Source of the DNA: Micromonospora qiuiae
GTDB taxonomy: Bacteria > Actinomycetota > Actinomycetes > Mycobacteriales > Micromonosporaceae
Length of the DNA stretch: 38,858 nucleotides
Assembly: GCF_016863555.1 (NCBI RefSeq)
Contig: NZ_BOPC01000075.1
Span: forward strand, 1 to 38,858
Direction of reading: 5' to 3'
Below, one piece after another: positions 31,947 through 38,858 of this stretch (position 1 is its first letter; the number at the start of each line of letters is the position of its first letter). The translations under genes were made by a program, and so were the position numbers. Below the pieces are notes generated by a model. That model did no database searches and was not told the DNA's origin. It worked only from the letters and a program-made list of their open reading frames with translations.

Positions 31947-32137
31947 TCACACCAGCCCGAGGCTGAGGGCCAGCTCACCGATGGCCACCGGGGCCTTCGG
32001 ATCACGGGCGATCTCAACGAGCACGTCCCGGCCCGCCGGCTGGAGGAGCCTGCGGGCCGCACGGACCTGCCGGGCGTTCTCGCCTCGGCGGCGCGGCTCA
32101 TGTCGAGCCAGAAGTACACCTGCTCACCCAGCGTCTC
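31947..32137 (-). pseudogene. XRE-cassette remnant with frameshift, copy 2
   Basis: The minus strand encodes ETLGEQVYFWLDMSRAAEA in one frame, then continues in another as ENARQVRAARRLLQPAGRD, and ends IARDPKAPVAIGELALSLG with a stop at 31947. The switch needs one frameshift near 32085, and a stop lies just upstream, so no full gene remains. The end matches the tail of the XRE relic at 18313 (SPHAPAAIIQLAATLG). The gap 32138-32436 upstream shows nothing else I can support. Confidence 0.55.
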
Positions 32138-32436
32138 CGGCCGTCATGGTTCCTCTTTGGCTGACGAAATTTCACGGCGTCTTGTGTCCCGTGCGCGCCC
32201 CGGGTGATCGCCGGCCTCATGCCGTCGTCACCCGGCATGGCGCTCGTTCCCCCGCCTGACCGGCAGCATTTCCAACGGCGGCTGCCGTACGAATCACAGT
32301 GCCGCACTTGCAAGTCTCGATTACTGCTCCCGCCGGTGCGTTGTTCTGGCAGGCTGAAACGCATGCCGACGCTCTGTCTGGCGCTGGAGCCCGCCGTATA
32401 CGACCCACCGGCTCTGGCGTGGAGTTCAGCCGTCGG

Positions 32437-33636
32437 ATGACCACAGGCAGGGGGATCGCGCTGTTGCGCGACCCGGCGGGGCCGCAACAGGTCACTGCCC
32501 TGGAGCTCTTTTTCGATCTGGTCTTCGTATTCGCGTTGTTCCAGGTTTCCGGTCGGCTGGCCGGGGCCTTCCATGGCGCGGGGCAGCTGCCCTCGGTCGG
32601 TTACACCGTGTTGCTGCTGCTCGCGCTTTGGATGGTCTGGTCGCTCACCGCATGGACGACCACGATCTTCGATCCATGGCGGCTGCCGGTCCAGCTTGTG
32701 GTTGCCGGGACCATGTTCGGCAGCATGGTGATGGCGGTGAGGTTACCCGCGACGAGCGAACGCGGGGTGCTCTTCGCCTCAGCGTACGTCGCCATCCAGG
32801 TCGGCCGGCCGATCTTCCTCGTGCTGGCCATCCGCTGCCACGAGCAGCGAGTTGGCGCAGTCCGCTCGATCTTCTGGTCGTTGCTGTCGGCCGCACCGTG
32901 GCTGGTCGGCGCATTCGCCCGCAACGAGTTGCGCGGGGTGCTCTGGGCGGTAGCGATCGTGATCGACTACCTGGGGTTCGCGCTCCGTTGGCCAACGCCG
33001 GCACTCGGCCGCAGCCGCCAACTAGAAGGCTCCTTCGCCAGCGAGCACCTGGCCGAGCGCTACCAGCAGTTCCTGATCATCGCGCTCGGTGAGTCGATCC
33101 TGGTGATCGGGCGGACCTTCAGCGCTTCCCTCGCCACGGCTCCGTCGACCGCGTTCATCCTGGCCTTCGTCAGCACCGCATTGTTGTGGCGGATCTACTT
33201 TCATCGGGCCGGTTATCTGCTGGCCGAAGCCATCACAGCCGCTCCGCAGCCGGTCCGACTCGCCACCTCGGCCGGCAATACCCACCTGATCATGGTGGCC
33301 GGCATCATCGCCACCGCGGTCGGCCACGAACTCGTCATCGCCCACCCATTCGGCACGTTGGAGGCCACCTGGATAGCGGTCATCTTCGGCGGGCCCGCCC
33401 TGTTCCTGGCCGGGCGTAGCCGCTTCGAGTACGAGGTGTTCGGCCGGGTCTCCGGCTCTCGGCTGATCGGGCTCCTCGCGTTGATCGTTCTGGCTCCCGT
33501 GATGGTCCTGGTGCCCCCGTTGGCGGCGGCCTCGGCCGCGACCGCTGTACTGGCCGGGATCGCCGGAACCGACGCGGTCCGGGCCCGTCAGCGTCCGCAG
33601 GAGCCACCCTCGCCGCCGGCGCTGGCGGAACCCTGA
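32437..33636 (+). CDS. low temperature requirement protein A (LtrA) family membrane protein
   Basis: A 399-residue integral membrane protein with about ten apolar helices. The opening LLRDPAGPQQVTALELFFDLVFVFALFQ region (R-D-x-E/Q-x-x-T-x-LELFFDLVFV) and the central ALGESILVIG are LtrA signatures. The family is named from a Listeria cold-growth locus; the molecular function is unknown. It carries a TTA leucine codon at 32743-32745, rare in such GC-rich genomes. ATG 32437 fits the family N-terminus; an in-frame open stretch exists upstream without support. Confidence 0.87.
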   Translation: MTTGRGIALLRDPAGPQQVTALELFFDLVFVFALFQVSGRLAGAFHGAGQLPSVGYTVLLLLALWMVWSLTAWTTTIFDPWRLPVQLVVAGTMFGSMVMAVRLPATSERGVLFASAYVAIQVGRPIFLVLAIRCHEQRVGAVRSIFWSLLSAAPWLVGAFARNELRGVLWAVAIVIDYLGFALRWPTPALGRSRQLEGSFASEHLAERYQQFLIIALGESILVIGRTFSASLATAPSTAFILAFVSTALLWRIYFHRAGYLLAEAITAAPQPVRLATSAGNTHLIMVAGIIATAVGHELVIAHPFGTLEATWIAVIFGGPALFLAGRSRFEYEVFGRVSGSRLIGLLALIVLAPVMVLVPPLAAASAATAVLAGIAGTDAVRARQRPQEPPSPPALAEP

Positions 33637-33658
33637 CCCGGCTCGGCGTCGGGTCAGG
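33632..33658 (+). terminator. hairpin at the end of the LtrA-type gene
   Basis: CCTGACCCG (33632-33640) and CGGGTCAGG (33650-33658) form a perfect 9-bp stem with a nine-base loop. The stop codon lies in the left arm. No T run follows. Confidence 0.6.
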
Positions 33659-34117
33659 ACGGCCGACGTCACCCTGCCGCTGCCGGACATCTGCACCGTG
33701 ACGCTCGGCGCGAACCGGTCTTCTCGTGGAGTTCGACGGCAAGCTCCGGCCTGCCGATGATCGTTTGACCCTTGACTCCCAGATACCAGTCATCCTTGAC
33801 GTCGCCAGTTACGAGAATGACGAATTTTTTGCTTGCGGGCTGCTTCCGCAGGCGGTGGTCGGTTCACGTTTCGACGACGCGCCGATTCCACACAGGATCT
33901 GCGCAGACACACGGACCCGAGGTTGAAGACAAAGCGAAGTGAAAATCAATCCGGCGTGCGTTTTGCGGGTCGCCGACCGCCCGGATTCTGGATAGTCCAG
34001 GACGTATGGACACATCGGTGTATTTCGAGCCAGGCGTGGTCATGGTCCTTGGAGTCGACCGGTCAGGGATCGTATGCTTGACCCTTGGTAGCAATCGTCG
34101 GAATCGTTGGAGGATCG
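33659..34117. other. lower-GC stretch without a supported gene
   Basis: About 460 bp between the LtrA-type gene and the next gene. A 66-residue frame (33726-33926, starting MEFDGKLRPADDRLTLD) is present but has no ribosome site and no recognisable relative; it could be a fragment. The base composition drops noticeably from about 33770 on, for example GAATTTTTTGC, which suggests a different origin from the flanking GC-rich genes. Confidence 0.5.
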
Positions 34118-34855
34118 ATGCCCCCTCCCGCTATCCCTGATCAACCGGCCAGGGACCAAACCAGCGCGGGTCAAGCCACCGGAGGTGACCCAGCCAGCTG
34201 GCGGAATTGGGGGGTGGTTGTCACTCTTGTTACCGGCCTCGTCACTTGCGTGGGCACCGTGATAGCGGCGGCTGTGCCGGAATTGATCGACTTCTGGCGC
34301 GACGGATCAGCCAGCTCCCAGCAGGCGCCAGCGCCACCGTCCGCCACGGCGTCCCCGATGGTCGCCACGCCATCGCCCACTGCCCGGAAGAATTCAGAGC
34401 TTTCCTGGAAACTCGTCGGCACCGGGCTTTACATATCTCCGGGTGGCACCAACCTCGAATTCTGGCTCGAAGATTCGGGGCTTGGGCTCATCGATCGTCC
34501 CGCAGTGGTCAAGGAACTTGACCGCGGCCACGATTTCATGATGGAGAAAGTGCAGGGCCAGGAGTTCATACTCAAGCCGAACGCACCGTTCCCTGACGAC
34601 CGCGCAGCTCAAGCGGGCGCGCTGGCCCATATGGAAGGTTTACCCAACCCCGACGAGTGCGCGGAGGCGGTGACAGAGCGTTCCCAGCCCGGCATTCCTG
34701 TAACCATCGGCGGCCACTACTGCATACGATCCAGCGCCGACTACATTTACCTGTTGGCCGTGCAAAGCAGGACTCCTGAAGGCGACGGACTCGTTGTCGA
34801 TCTTCAGGTTGCCGTGAACGGTCCTCGCGTCTTTCGACCGGCGGGGGTCGGGTAA
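34118..34855 (+). CDS. membrane-anchored protein of unknown function
   Basis: A 245-residue protein: a Pro/Gln-rich N-terminus, one membrane helix (about residues 32-54), a Pro/Ser/Ala-rich linker, then a soluble domain of about 150 residues with two cysteines (PDECAEAV, GGHYCIRSS) that may pair outside the cell. I do not recognise the family. ATG 34118 has GGAGG just upstream. It contains a TTA codon (34640-34642), and its codon use is less GC-biased than its neighbours', suggesting acquisition by transfer. Confidence 0.65.
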   Translation: MPPPAIPDQPARDQTSAGQATGGDPASWRNWGVVVTLVTGLVTCVGTVIAAAVPELIDFWRDGSASSQQAPAPPSATASPMVATPSPTARKNSELSWKLVGTGLYISPGGTNLEFWLEDSGLGLIDRPAVVKELDRGHDFMMEKVQGQEFILKPNAPFPDDRAAQAGALAHMEGLPNPDECAEAVTERSQPGIPVTIGGHYCIRSSADYIYLLAVQSRTPEGDGLVVDLQVAVNGPRVFRPAGVG

Positions 34856-35670
34856 CCGAGCAGCCTCTCCTGAGTGCCCTACTCAAGGTCTTGGCCGACC
34901 TCCGGTATGACGTGAGGTGCTTGCCCAACATCGCTGCTGTGCCCTCGGCCGCTGCTGCTGGGAACTCCCGGCAAACGCGCGTCACCCACCTGCGGATCGT
35001 GCAAAGTTCACGGTCCGCACGGCCACCTCCAGGGCAGGTACAGAAACTCGTCCCACGGGCGGCCTTGCTGCCCACCCCTGGCCGAGCGGCCCTTCATCGC
35101 TGCACGGCACGGTTGCTGCACTTCTCGGATTGCGCCGTGTTCCGGCAGCTCGCAGACCTCCTGCGAGAACGGATCATGTCTGGCGACCTCGCGCGTCCAA
35201 CGCTTCGCGCCGCCTGCCGGGACTGCCAGCTTGGGAATCGCGTTGATCTGCACCGTGGGTAGCCGTACCTGGCAGGCGAGCACGTAGCGTCCAGCTTGCC
35301 GAAGCCGGAGTGCCGCTGCGCGCCGGTGTTGATCCCTGCATCGGGCACGGGTCGGGCACGGCGACTGCTTCGGTGTGAAAGCATGATCAGTCGTTGATGA
35401 GCTGGGCAAGTAGCCGGGGTGAGCTGCCGGAACAGCCACCATCGTCCATGGGCGTCCGGCGTCGGCCGCCCCGGTCGTCACCCAGTTGGTCAGAGCCCCG
35501 GCGTCCTGGAGTCGTTGCGCCCCCGCCGGAGGCGCAGTGACCGCGTCCTGGCTACCGGCGCGGCTCGCCACGCGGATCCGGCGTGCCCTTCCCTGCGCCG
35601 CACGATCAGGGTTGAACTTGCCTGCGGCTGCGAGGCCGGCCGGTCGATTGTTGCGACACCGTGAGGTTGA
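34856..35670. other. decayed intergenic region
   Basis: About 815 bp with no convincing gene on either strand. The open frames here are short and lack ribosome sites. The one recognisable piece is the GntR fragment at 35122-35205. The rest is probably debris of deleted genes. Confidence 0.5.
35122..35205 (+). pseudogene. GntR-family N-terminal fragment
   Basis: The frame reads FSDCAVFRQLADLLRERI then MSGDLARPTL, the first helix of a GntR winged-helix domain, after which it degenerates. The DNA at 35143-35194 matches 37465-37515 with about 90 percent identity and one missing base, so the two fragments share an origin. No start codon or DNA-binding wing remains. Confidence 0.65.
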
Positions 35671-36534
35671 TCAGTTCCCCGAGTGGGGGCCCTCGGTGAA
35701 CGCGGTGGCGTGGTCCGTGGCCCACTGACGGAACGTTCGCGGTGGCGTTCCGAGAATGTCGGGCACCGTGGACGTGACGTATGCCGATTGTCCCATCGTG
35801 GCGTTCCATGCGGCGAGGAGCATGTCCACTGCCGGGCGCGAGGCTTGCGGAGCCCGGCGCCGGAAGTCGTCGGGCGCCAGTTCCTCGAACGTGATCGGGC
35901 GGCCCAGGACGTCACCGATGATGCTTACCTGTTCAGCCTGACTGAGTGACTCGGGGCCGGTCAGGACGTAGTCGCCGCCGGCGTGTCCGTCCTCGCACAG
36001 CGTCCGCGCGACGACCGCGGCCACGTCGCGATCGTCGACGGGGGCCGTCTCGGCCGCGCCGTACGGCCACCGGACCACGCCGCCGCCACGGATCGTATCT
36101 GCCCACCAGAGCAGGGCGTTCGACGCGAACATCCCCGGCCGGATGATCGTCGAGTCCATTCCGCTGGCCGCGATGAGCCGCTCGATCTCAGCGTGCAGCG
36201 CCGCCATCGGGTTCGGTTGCTGGAAGAACGGATGCGGGGTCCGATGTGGTGCGGAGAGGTAGACAACCCGCTGCGCGTGGGTGGCCAGTCGATCGACGAC
36301 GGGCGCCGCGGTTTGCGGCGGGGCGGTCCAGACCAAGAAGACTGTGCTGACGGCGCGCAGCGCGGCGTCGAGCGATCCGGGCACGGTGAGATCACCGCTG
36401 ACGATCTCCACGTTGGTGGGCAGCGCCGCCGCCGCCTCCGAGCGGCGCACGAGGGCGCGGACCGGCATGCCCGCGTCGGTCAGCACCTCGATCACGGCCC
36501 GTCCGATCCGGCCGGTCGCTCCAGTGACGAGCAC
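35671..36534 (-). CDS. NmrA-like NAD(P)-binding protein (atypical SDR)
   Basis: A 287-residue Rossmann-fold protein. The nucleotide loop is VTGATGRIG (residues about 3-11), followed by VRALVRRSE, and later YLSAPH and TIIRPGMFASN, as in the NmrA/NAD(P)H-azoreductase group of atypical SDRs. Family members act as quinone or flavin reductases or redox sensors. GTG 36534 is chosen because AGGAGG is seven bases upstream and it puts the nucleotide motif at the N-terminus; ATG 36624 is the longer alternative. It is divergent from a TetR gene, which probably controls it. Confidence 0.87.
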   Translation of the reverse strand: MLVTGATGRIGRAVIEVLTDAGMPVRALVRRSEAAAALPTNVEIVSGDLTVPGSLDAALRAVSTVFLVWTAPPQTAAPVVDRLATHAQRVVYLSAPHRTPHPFFQQPNPMAALHAEIERLIAASGMDSTIIRPGMFASNALLWWADTIRGGGVVRWPYGAAETAPVDDRDVAAVVARTLCEDGHAGGDYVLTGPESLSQAEQVSIIGDVLGRPITFEELAPDDFRRRAPQASRPAVDMLLAAWNATMGQSAYVTSTVPDILGTPPRTFRQWATDHATAFTEGPHSGN

Positions 36535-36625
36535 CGGAGGTCCTCCTGCGGGCGTCAAGGCAGCCTCGCCAGCGTCAATGCAGTACTGCGGGTTTCGGAT
36601 TCTTCCATGAACCAATGAAATCATT

Positions 36626-36664
36626 ACCGAGTTACAAATGCAACCGAGTAACGAATGTTACCCT
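36626..36664. promoter_or_regulatory. direct-repeat operator candidate and leaderless promoter
   Basis: ACCGAGTTACAAATG (36626-36640) and ACCGAGTAACGAATG (36643-36657) are near-identical direct repeats with a 17-bp period. TACCCT (36659-36664) lies six bases before the GTG of the TetR gene, as a -10 box would for a leaderless message. The site sits between divergent genes, so the TetR protein is the likely binder. Confidence 0.6.
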
Positions 36665-36670
36665 GGACCG

Positions 36671-37285
36671 GTGATCGAGCCGGTCGGGCTGCGGGCCCGC
36701 AAGAAGAGGCGAACCCGGGATGCGATTGCTGATGCGGCGATCTCGATGTTCCTGGCGCGGGGGTTCGACCAGGTTTCGGTGTCCGACATCGCCGCGACGG
36801 CCGAGGTGTCGAAACCGACCTTGTTCCGCTACTTCCCGACCAAGGAAGACCTGATCCTGCACCGCTTCGCCGACCACAGCGGTGAGGCCGCCCGCGTGGT
36901 GCGCGACCGCCGGCCTGATATCGCGCCGATCACGGCGCTGCACCGACACTTCCGGGCCGGTCTCGATCGCTTCGAGCCGGTTACCGGCCTCAACGATCAC
37001 CCCGAGGTGGTGGCGTACCACCGGCTGGTGTTCACCACACCGAGTCTGGCGGGGCGGCTCATGCAGTACATGCTCGACGACGAGGACGCCCTGGCCGCCG
37101 TCCTCGGCCCGAGTATCGGGGCCCGACTGCAAGCCGCCCAGGTGATCGCGCTTCAACGCGTACTGGCCCGGGCCAACTGGCAGAAGATCGTCGAGGGGAG
37201 AACCGCACACGACGTGCAACCCGAGGCGATCGCCGATGCAGACCAGGCGTTCACCCAGATGCGCCACGGCATGGGCGGATCCTGA
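36671..37285 (+). CDS. TetR-family regulator
   Basis: A 204-residue regulator. The helix-turn-helix is at about residues 12-58 (RTRDAIADAAISMFLARGF, then DIAATAEVSKPTLFRYFPTKE), after a basic RARKKRR stretch. The C-terminal domain is generic TetR type. GTG 36671 is preferred to the frame's ATG 36638 because relatives usually start at IEPVGLR and because the repeats overlap the upstream part. No ribosome site is visible, so a leaderless message is likely. The divergent NmrA-like gene is the probable target. Confidence 0.88.
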   Translation: MIEPVGLRARKKRRTRDAIADAAISMFLARGFDQVSVSDIAATAEVSKPTLFRYFPTKEDLILHRFADHSGEAARVVRDRRPDIAPITALHRHFRAGLDRFEPVTGLNDHPEVVAYHRLVFTTPSLAGRLMQYMLDDEDALAAVLGPSIGARLQAAQVIALQRVLARANWQKIVEGRTAHDVQPEAIADADQAFTQMRHGMGGS

Positions 37286-37388
37286 CCCACTGCGAGGTAG
37301 CTCACTGCGAGGGTGCACTGCGCCCACGCCGCGGGTCTGTCAATTTAACGGCCCTGTCTCACATTCGGTGGTGACGGAGGGTGGCCGG

Positions 37389-37465
37389 TGTCTCTTCGAC
37401 GAGATCAAGGCCCTCGGCTTCACCGGCTGCCTCAACCTGCTGCACAAGTACATCAACCAAGGCGC
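37389..37465 (+). mobile_element. short transposase-like fragment
   Basis: The frame encodes CLFDEIKALGFTG followed by CLNLLHKYINQG, which resembles the LxxEIxxxGYxGxxxxxxxYIxxG segment of ISL3-type transposases. Only about 26 residues remain, and they run straight into the GntR fragment. Assignment is from pattern memory, so confidence is modest. Confidence 0.4.
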
Positions 37466-37832
37466 GGCAGCTCGCAGACTCCTGCGAGAACGGATCACAT
37501 TTGGCGACCTTGCGCCTGGGGCTCCGCTACCCAGCGAACTGCGGCTGGTTCAGGAACACGGGTTGAGCCGTACGAGTGTCCGACAGGCGATAGCGCTACT
37601 CAGTTCGGAGGGACTCGTGGTCGTGGAACCGCCGCGCGGCACGTTCGTCCGCGCCGTCGAGCCGACCGAGACAGTCACTCTTCTCAAGGGCGACACCGCC
37701 ACGGCGCGGATGCCCACACCGGCCGAGCGCCGCGAGTTGGAGATGGGCGAAGGCGTCCCGGTTATCGTGATCTTCCGCGCTGACGGCTCGCGCGAGCTGT
37801 ATGCCGCCGACCGCATCCGGGTCGGCAGATAG
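37466..37832 (+). pseudogene. GntR-family regulator with damaged N-terminus
   Basis: The frame carries LLRERITFGDLAPGAPLPSE, then LVQEHGLSRTSVRQAIALLS and VVVEPPRGTFV: most of a GntR winged helix, with a short C-terminal domain ending DGSRELYAADRIRVG. Compared with the fragment at 35143, one base is missing after 37479, which puts the first helix (RQLAD) in another frame. What replaces the N-terminus is the transposase-like piece. The remaining part may still be translated from an internal start, but DNA binding is probably impaired. Confidence 0.6.
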
Positions 37833-37919
37833 CAACGACCGGCGTGACCTCTCGCTTGTAGTTTTGGGCGCAACGTCCGCGCCGGTTCGCGTGTGTCTCT
37901 GGCCTCGGGCGGCGATCCG

Positions 37920-38756
37920 TCACTGTCCGGCTGAACCCCTTCTCGTCCGACCCGGGGCGCCCCACAAATCCGGGTGGAGATAGTGATTGCGAGCACCAGC
38001 CTTCAAGACCGCGCGAAGCGTGGCAAAGTGCTCCGTTTCCGGCGGTAGGTCCAGGCGGTTTAGCAGCGTGAGCGCCGCCGCTGGTTCGAGGTCGCCGTAG
38101 AAGTCGTGGTAGCTGGTCAGCAAGCCCTTGAATAGCGCTGGGTGCAACTCGGTTACGGCGGCGACGGCCTCATAGACATCGTGTTTGTAGGCCCAGCGTA
38201 CGGGCGCCGACGACGCGAGAATTCGGGCTGCCCTGCGGTGCAGCGGGCCGGTGGCCAGCGCGCTCAGGCCCAATCCAGCCCGTAGGTAGCGCACGTCGTC
38301 GCCGAGCAGCGCTGCGAACGCCACGCCCGCGGTGTCTTGATCTTCGAACCAGTCAACCCATAGTGAGTACTGCAGCTGCTCGCTTGCGTCGGGGGCTTCC
38401 AGGCGCTGCCGGTAACCAGCCCAAAAGGCTTCGCTGACCCCCGCGTCGGCCTGGTCAGCGATGAAATGACGGAGCTCGACGGTCACCCAGTATTCGTCCA
38501 GTAGGTCGAGAAGCCCAAGACCTAATCGGAGCCGCTCCCCCGGGGCTAAGCGGTCCTCGTCCAGTACGGCGGCCGCCCACTCGTGGGCAAGACCGCTGTC
38601 GCTGTGCTCCAGGTCACCCGACGGCAGGCTCTGCCGCCATCGCCCGGGCCCTAACGGTGTGACGCCCTGCTCCGCGAGCCAGCGCAGCGCCTCGTTCGCC
38701 TCTGGTGTGTGCACGCAAACAGCATGGACGATGCCGTCTACCCGCTGCCCCTTCAC
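37920..38756 (-). CDS. unrecognised alpha-helical protein
   Basis: A 278-residue protein, rich in Leu, Ala, Glu and Trp and likely all-helical. Possible landmarks: GLLDLLDEYWVTVELRHFIAD, LWVDWFEDQD and YKHDVYEAVAAVTELHPALF. There is no signal peptide or membrane helix. I do not recognise a family; the helical pairs could be HEAT-like repeats. The GTG 38756 start has no strong ribosome site, so the true start may differ. The last 100 bp of the window upstream of it show nothing else. Confidence 0.6.
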   Translation of the reverse strand: MKGQRVDGIVHAVCVHTPEANEALRWLAEQGVTPLGPGRWRQSLPSGDLEHSDSGLAHEWAAAVLDEDRLAPGERLRLGLGLLDLLDEYWVTVELRHFIADQADAGVSEAFWAGYRQRLEAPDASEQLQYSLWVDWFEDQDTAGVAFAALLGDDVRYLRAGLGLSALATGPLHRRAARILASSAPVRWAYKHDVYEAVAAVTELHPALFKGLLTSYHDFYGDLEPAAALTLLNRLDLPPETEHFATLRAVLKAGARNHYLHPDLWGAPGRTRRGSAGQ

Positions 38757-38858
38757 CGGATCCCAGTTCGCCGCCGGCCTTCCGATGCACCGATGGTCGT
38801 AGGGTGGTCCTCCTTAGAGCGGTCGGCAATAGGCGAGGTGGTCTGGTGATGCTGTCCC

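Noticed and set aside
33726..33926. 66-codon frame as a small gene
   Set aside because: No ribosome site and no recognisable domain; reported only as part of the low-GC stretch.
35008..35571. 187-codon minus-strand frame in the decayed region
   Set aside because: No start signal, no motif, and it covers the GntR fragment on the other strand.

Overview
The window is high-GC actinomycete DNA. It has many GTG starts, dense ATGA/GTGA gene overlaps, 12-14-bp GC-rich hairpins, XRE regulators with TPR-type tails and SigE-family sigma factors. A near-palindromic GGGCCCCC intergenic repeat near 11.7 kb suggests Micromonosporaceae, probably Micromonospora; that placement is inference from style, as no marker gene is present.

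Layout. 1-1018: a G-rich heptad repeat and a membrane Rieske protein. 1043-10284 (minus): a 12-gene Tad (Flp-type) pilus operon, read from 10284 downwards as lipoprotein, secreted Cys/Gly-rich protein, CpaB-like, CpaE/TadZ-like, TadA ATPase, TadB, TadC, pilin-like protein, two TadE-like proteins, TadG-like protein and a LysM membrane protein. Most of these genes overlap or lie a few bases apart. An A24 prepilin peptidase is divergent at 10.8-11.7 kb. 11.7-14.5 kb: a GNAT acetyltransferase, a DUF4386 membrane protein facing a TetR regulator across two tandem operator-like palindromes, and a histidine-phosphatase-fold protein.

14.6-18.1 kb: an overlapping operon of a zinc-finger TetR, an ECF sigma factor and a one-pass membrane protein, divergent from a DUF418 membrane protein across a perfect palindrome with 12-bp arms. 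18.1-20.3 kb: a small gene, a decayed XRE regulator, a truncated CxxC gene and an intact XRE/TPR regulator. 20.5-23.9 kb: a two-domain VOC protein, an NTF2-like protein, and a SigE-family sigma factor with its membrane partner.

24.2-31.7 kb is the most interesting accessory part. A TetR-MFS-SDR set on minus, with two matching operators, is divergent from a four-gene operon of aromatic-polyketide tailoring enzymes. That operon encodes a fusion of two ABM domains with a class A flavin monooxygenase, a further ABM monooxygenase, a cytochrome P450 and a cyclase made of two tandem TcmI-like domains. No ketosynthase, chain-length factor or acyl carrier protein gene is in the window, so the operon must act on a product made elsewhere or be a displaced piece of a type II PKS locus.

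31.7-38.9 kb is patchy. It holds a second, more decayed copy of the XRE/CxxC cassette cut by a 20-bp-arm inverted repeat, an LtrA-type membrane protein, a lower-GC stretch with an unknown membrane-anchored protein, two GntR remnants sharing about 50 bp, a short transposase-like fragment, an NmrA-type reductase divergent from a TetR regulator, and an unrecognised helical protein at the right edge. No tRNA, rRNA or CRISPR array was seen.
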